DNA of 64,000 nucleotides from a virus, in the IMG/VR virus record IMGVR_UViG_3300025889_000076, positions 62,001-126,000 of that record; one strand, given 5' to 3'. Made by a program: the position numbers and the translations under genes. Of this stretch, positions 62,184-64,000 are shown piece after piece. Numbering within the stretch: the stretch's first letter is position 1; the number at the start of each line of letters is the position of its first letter. The notes beneath the pieces are model-generated. The model saw only the letters and a program-made list of their open reading frames with translations, was not told the DNA's origin and made no database searches.

Positions 62184-64000
62184 AGATTCTGATACAGCGG
62201 TAAAGAAAAGTCTTAAAAACTTTGAAAGAGACTTCATTAAAACAGGACGGGAAGTTTTTGAGGAAAAATGCAGACTGAAAAGTCTGTCTATCTCTCCCTC
62301 ATTGGATTTTGCATTGAATGGAGGTCTTCTAGAAGGTACTTGGGTTCAAATTGTTGGAAAAGCAAAAACCGGCAAGGCACAGCCTTTGGGGTCTATAGTT
62401 TATACACCGTCTGGTCCAGTTAAGATGAGGGATATAAAACAAGGAGATAAGGTATGTACCCCAGATGGGAAAAGTGCCAAAATTTTAAAAATTTATCCAC
62501 AAGGGGTTAAAGAAGTTTATAAAGTTACTTTTAATGATAATACTTCCGCCTTCTGTTGTAAGGACCATTTATGGAAAGTTGCTAAAAATAATGGTAAAAA
62601 TGAATACGTTGTTTTATCTCTAGAGGAAATACTTAGAAAGGGTTTGAAATATCACGATAGAAATAAGTGGAAAATTCAATTAACTGAACCTGTTAAGTTT
62701 AATAGGCGACAATTAGGGGTAAAACCTTACATCTTAGGATGTTTGATAGGCGATGGTGGACTAACACATGGAACACCTATGATTTCGTCAGCAGATGAAG
62801 AAATTTTAGATGAATTTAGAAGCTATTGTGATTCTATAGGAGCAAAGCTTATACATAGGTCTAATTATGATTATGCCATATCTTATGGTGCAGATCATAA
62901 AAAGAAAGAAAACCAACTAACTAAGGAATTAAGAAATCTAAAACTGATGGGATGTAACTCTCATCAAAAGTTTATACCTGAAGACTATAAATATTCGGAC
63001 TATTTGGATCGTTTAGATTTAGCCAGGGGTTTAATGGATACTGATGGTTTTAATGATAAAGGTAAGACTGGAGAATATACTACAGTATCTAAGCAATTAT
63101 CTAAAGATGTAATGGAGCTTTTGCAGTCATTAGGTTACAAAGTAAAAATCAAGATGAGAGAGACTAAATGTGATGGTAAAAGCTTTCTTTCTTATAGACT
63201 GCACATTGCCGGAAATGATATTTCTAATATTTTTTCTTTAACACGAAAGAAATTTGATAAAAAGAGGATTAAGCCCAAATTATTTCGTTCTATTAAAAGT
63301 GTGGAACAGGTTGCCAGTGAAGAGTGTCAATGTATCGAATTAGATAGTAAGGATCATCTATATCTAACCGACAATTTTATTGTCACTCATAACACCTCAA
63401 CAATACTTCAAATTGCTGCCAATGCTCAAGCCGAAGGTAGAAATGTAGTATATCTAGATGCAGAGGGTAGAATAAAGAAGTATAACCTTTGCGGAGTAAA
63501 AGGTCTTGATCTGGATAAGATTCAGTTAATTCAATCAGATGGTAATACAATATTAACTGCGGAAATGTTTTTAAATGCACTAGAGGAAAAGATAAAAGCT
63601 CCAGAAAATGAGGGTGCCTTATTTATCATAGATTCTCTTTCAAGTCTTATTCCAGCTAAAGAATTAGAGGGATATGTTAGCGGGGATTTCCGACCAGGAC
63701 TTCCAAAGATATTATCTAATTTTTGTAAGAGGATGGGACAAGTTGTACCAAAAACGAAAGCTATAATTATAGGTATTCATCATTTGATCTCAACACAATC
63801 TTCAATGCCAGGGGCTAAACAATGGACTGCTGATGGCGGTGTTAAAATAGGTTATCAATACGACACTATGATGCAAGTTTCTCACAGTAAAGACTGGATT
63901 GATGATAACGGGAATCGTATCGGTCAAGAGATTAACTGGAAGATTTTGACTTCCTCACAAGGAACTGATAAAACTAACGCTATTAGTTATTTTAGATTTA
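62176..64000 (+). CDS. RecA/UvsX-type recombinase interrupted by an intein (3' end outside window)
   Basis: Open to the window edge. Extein residues 1-67 lead into the P-loop VGKAKTGK, which continues after the intein as TSTILQIAANAQAEGR. The joined sequence GKAKTGKTS is a Walker A motif. Later come VVYLDAEGR, GALFIIDSLSSLIPAKE (Walker B) and IIIGIHH, then TADGGVKIGYQYDTMMQV, fitting RecA/UvsX. It drives strand exchange in phage recombination and repair. The insertion between Lys and Thr of Walker A means that unspliced protein cannot bind ATP. Overlaps the previous gene by 8 bases. Confidence 0.88.
   Translation, partial: MSKDSDTAVKKSLKNFERDFIKTGREVFEEKCRLKSLSISPSLDFALNGGLLEGTWVQIVGKAKTGKAQPLGSIVYTPSGPVKMRDIKQGDKVCTPDGKSAKILKIYPQGVKEVYKVTFNDNTSAFCCKDHLWKVAKNNGKNEYVVLSLEEILRKGLKYHDRNKWKIQLTEPVKFNRRQLGVKPYILGCLIGDGGLTHGTPMISSADEEILDEFRSYCDSIGAKLIHRSNYDYAISYGADHKKKENQLTKELRNLKLMGCNSHQKFIPEDYKYSDYLDRLDLARGLMDTDGFNDKGKTGEYTTVSKQLSKDVMELLQSLGYKVKIKMRETKCDGKSFLSYRLHIAGNDISNIFSLTRKKFDKKRIKPKLFRSIKSVEQVASEECQCIELDSKDHLYLTDNFIVTHNTSTILQIAANAQAEGRNVVYLDAEGRIKKYNLCGVKGLDLDKIQLIQSDGNTILTAEMFLNALEEKIKAPENEGALFIIDSLSSLIPAKELEGYVSGDFRPGLPKILSNFCKRMGQVVPKTKAIIIGIHHLISTQSSMPGAKQWTADGGVKIGYQYDTMMQVSHSKDWIDDNGNRIGQEINWKILTSSQGTDKTNAISYFRF
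62377..63393 (+). mobile_element. intein with LAGLIDADG endonuclease, class 3 features
   Basis: 339 residues. It begins AQPLGSIVYTPSG with Ala in place of the usual Cys/Ser nucleophile and ends FIVTHN before Thr+1. Class 3 inteins lack residue-1 nucleophile and use a Trp-Cys-Thr set. Here Trp66 (KDHLW, block B with His64), Cys319 (QCIEL, block F) and Thr337 (VTHN, block G) are all present. LAGLIDADG motifs LGCLIGDGG (about 120-128) and LARGLMDTDG (about 215-224) give a homing endonuclease domain. Splicing is predicted from motifs only. Confidence 0.85.

Overview
The window looks like part of a large tailed-phage genome (Caudoviricetes, probably a myovirus-scale or jumbo genome). Supporting genes are a RecA/UvsX recombinase, SSB, ATP-dependent DNA ligase, ThyX, dUTPase, dCMP deaminase, a class II (B12-type) ribonucleotide reductase, PhoH, several HNH endonucleases, a tRNA-Leu, putative virion proteins and dozens of tiny overlapping genes. 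There is no rRNA, no cellular operon and no clear chromosomal gene set. The host is not determined. The -35/-10 promoters with an almost constant 16-bp spacer, and a few GC-richer cargo genes, point to a bacterium with an ordinary housekeeping sigma factor.

Region 1 (1-14.9 kb, + strand, moderate GC) looks like the early or host-takeover region. It holds many small genes in short units, each led by a strong promoter (TTGACA or TTGCAA, 16 bp, TATAAT or TACAAT) and closed by hairpins. It carries csrA, four copies of a conserved RNA hairpin, a GHKL-like/HExxH protein, a DUF932 gene, a Gp88-family gene, an SH3-barrel gene, one convincing tRNA-Leu(UAA), several strange tRNA-like elements, and HNH and PD-(D/E)XK nuclease insertions. 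Composition turns AT-rich at about 14.7 kb, next to a promoter that drives a structured, gene-free stretch.

Region 2 (14.9-23.6 kb, +) has DNA ligase and then two arrays of short ORFs made almost wholly of an S-Q-L-x tetrapeptide (12-bp) repeat. The stop region of each ORF encodes the ribosome binding site and GTG start of the next. The arrays flank a DUF6745-like gene and other conserved genes. This is the most unusual system in the window. A putative virion surface protein follows.

Region 3 (23.6-40.7 kb, - strand) is a long glycan module. It contains a heptose-type pathway (GmhA-like isomerase, HddA-like kinase, HAD phosphatase, nucleotidyltransferase), several nucleotide-sugar epimerases and a GDP-fucose-synthase-like enzyme, and a DegT-family enzyme with His in place of the catalytic Lys. 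It also has a TPP enzyme in two subunits, a B12-binding radical SAM protein, a nucleotide-sugar dehydrogenase, five glycosyltransferase-like proteins and a methyltransferase.

Region 4 (40.7-64 kb, +) begins with a GC-richer island of host-like small genes. It continues with SSB, ThyX, a deoxyribosyltransferase-like protein, a second glycan cluster (glycosyltransferases, sulfotransferase-like, methyltransferase), structural and envelope proteins (PAS-like, NlpC/P60-like, a secreted trypsin-thioredoxin fusion), nucleotide metabolism (dCMP deaminase, RNR, dUTPase), PhoH and the recombinase. The recombinase is interrupted in its P-loop by an intein that has the features of a class 3 intein with a LAGLIDADG domain.
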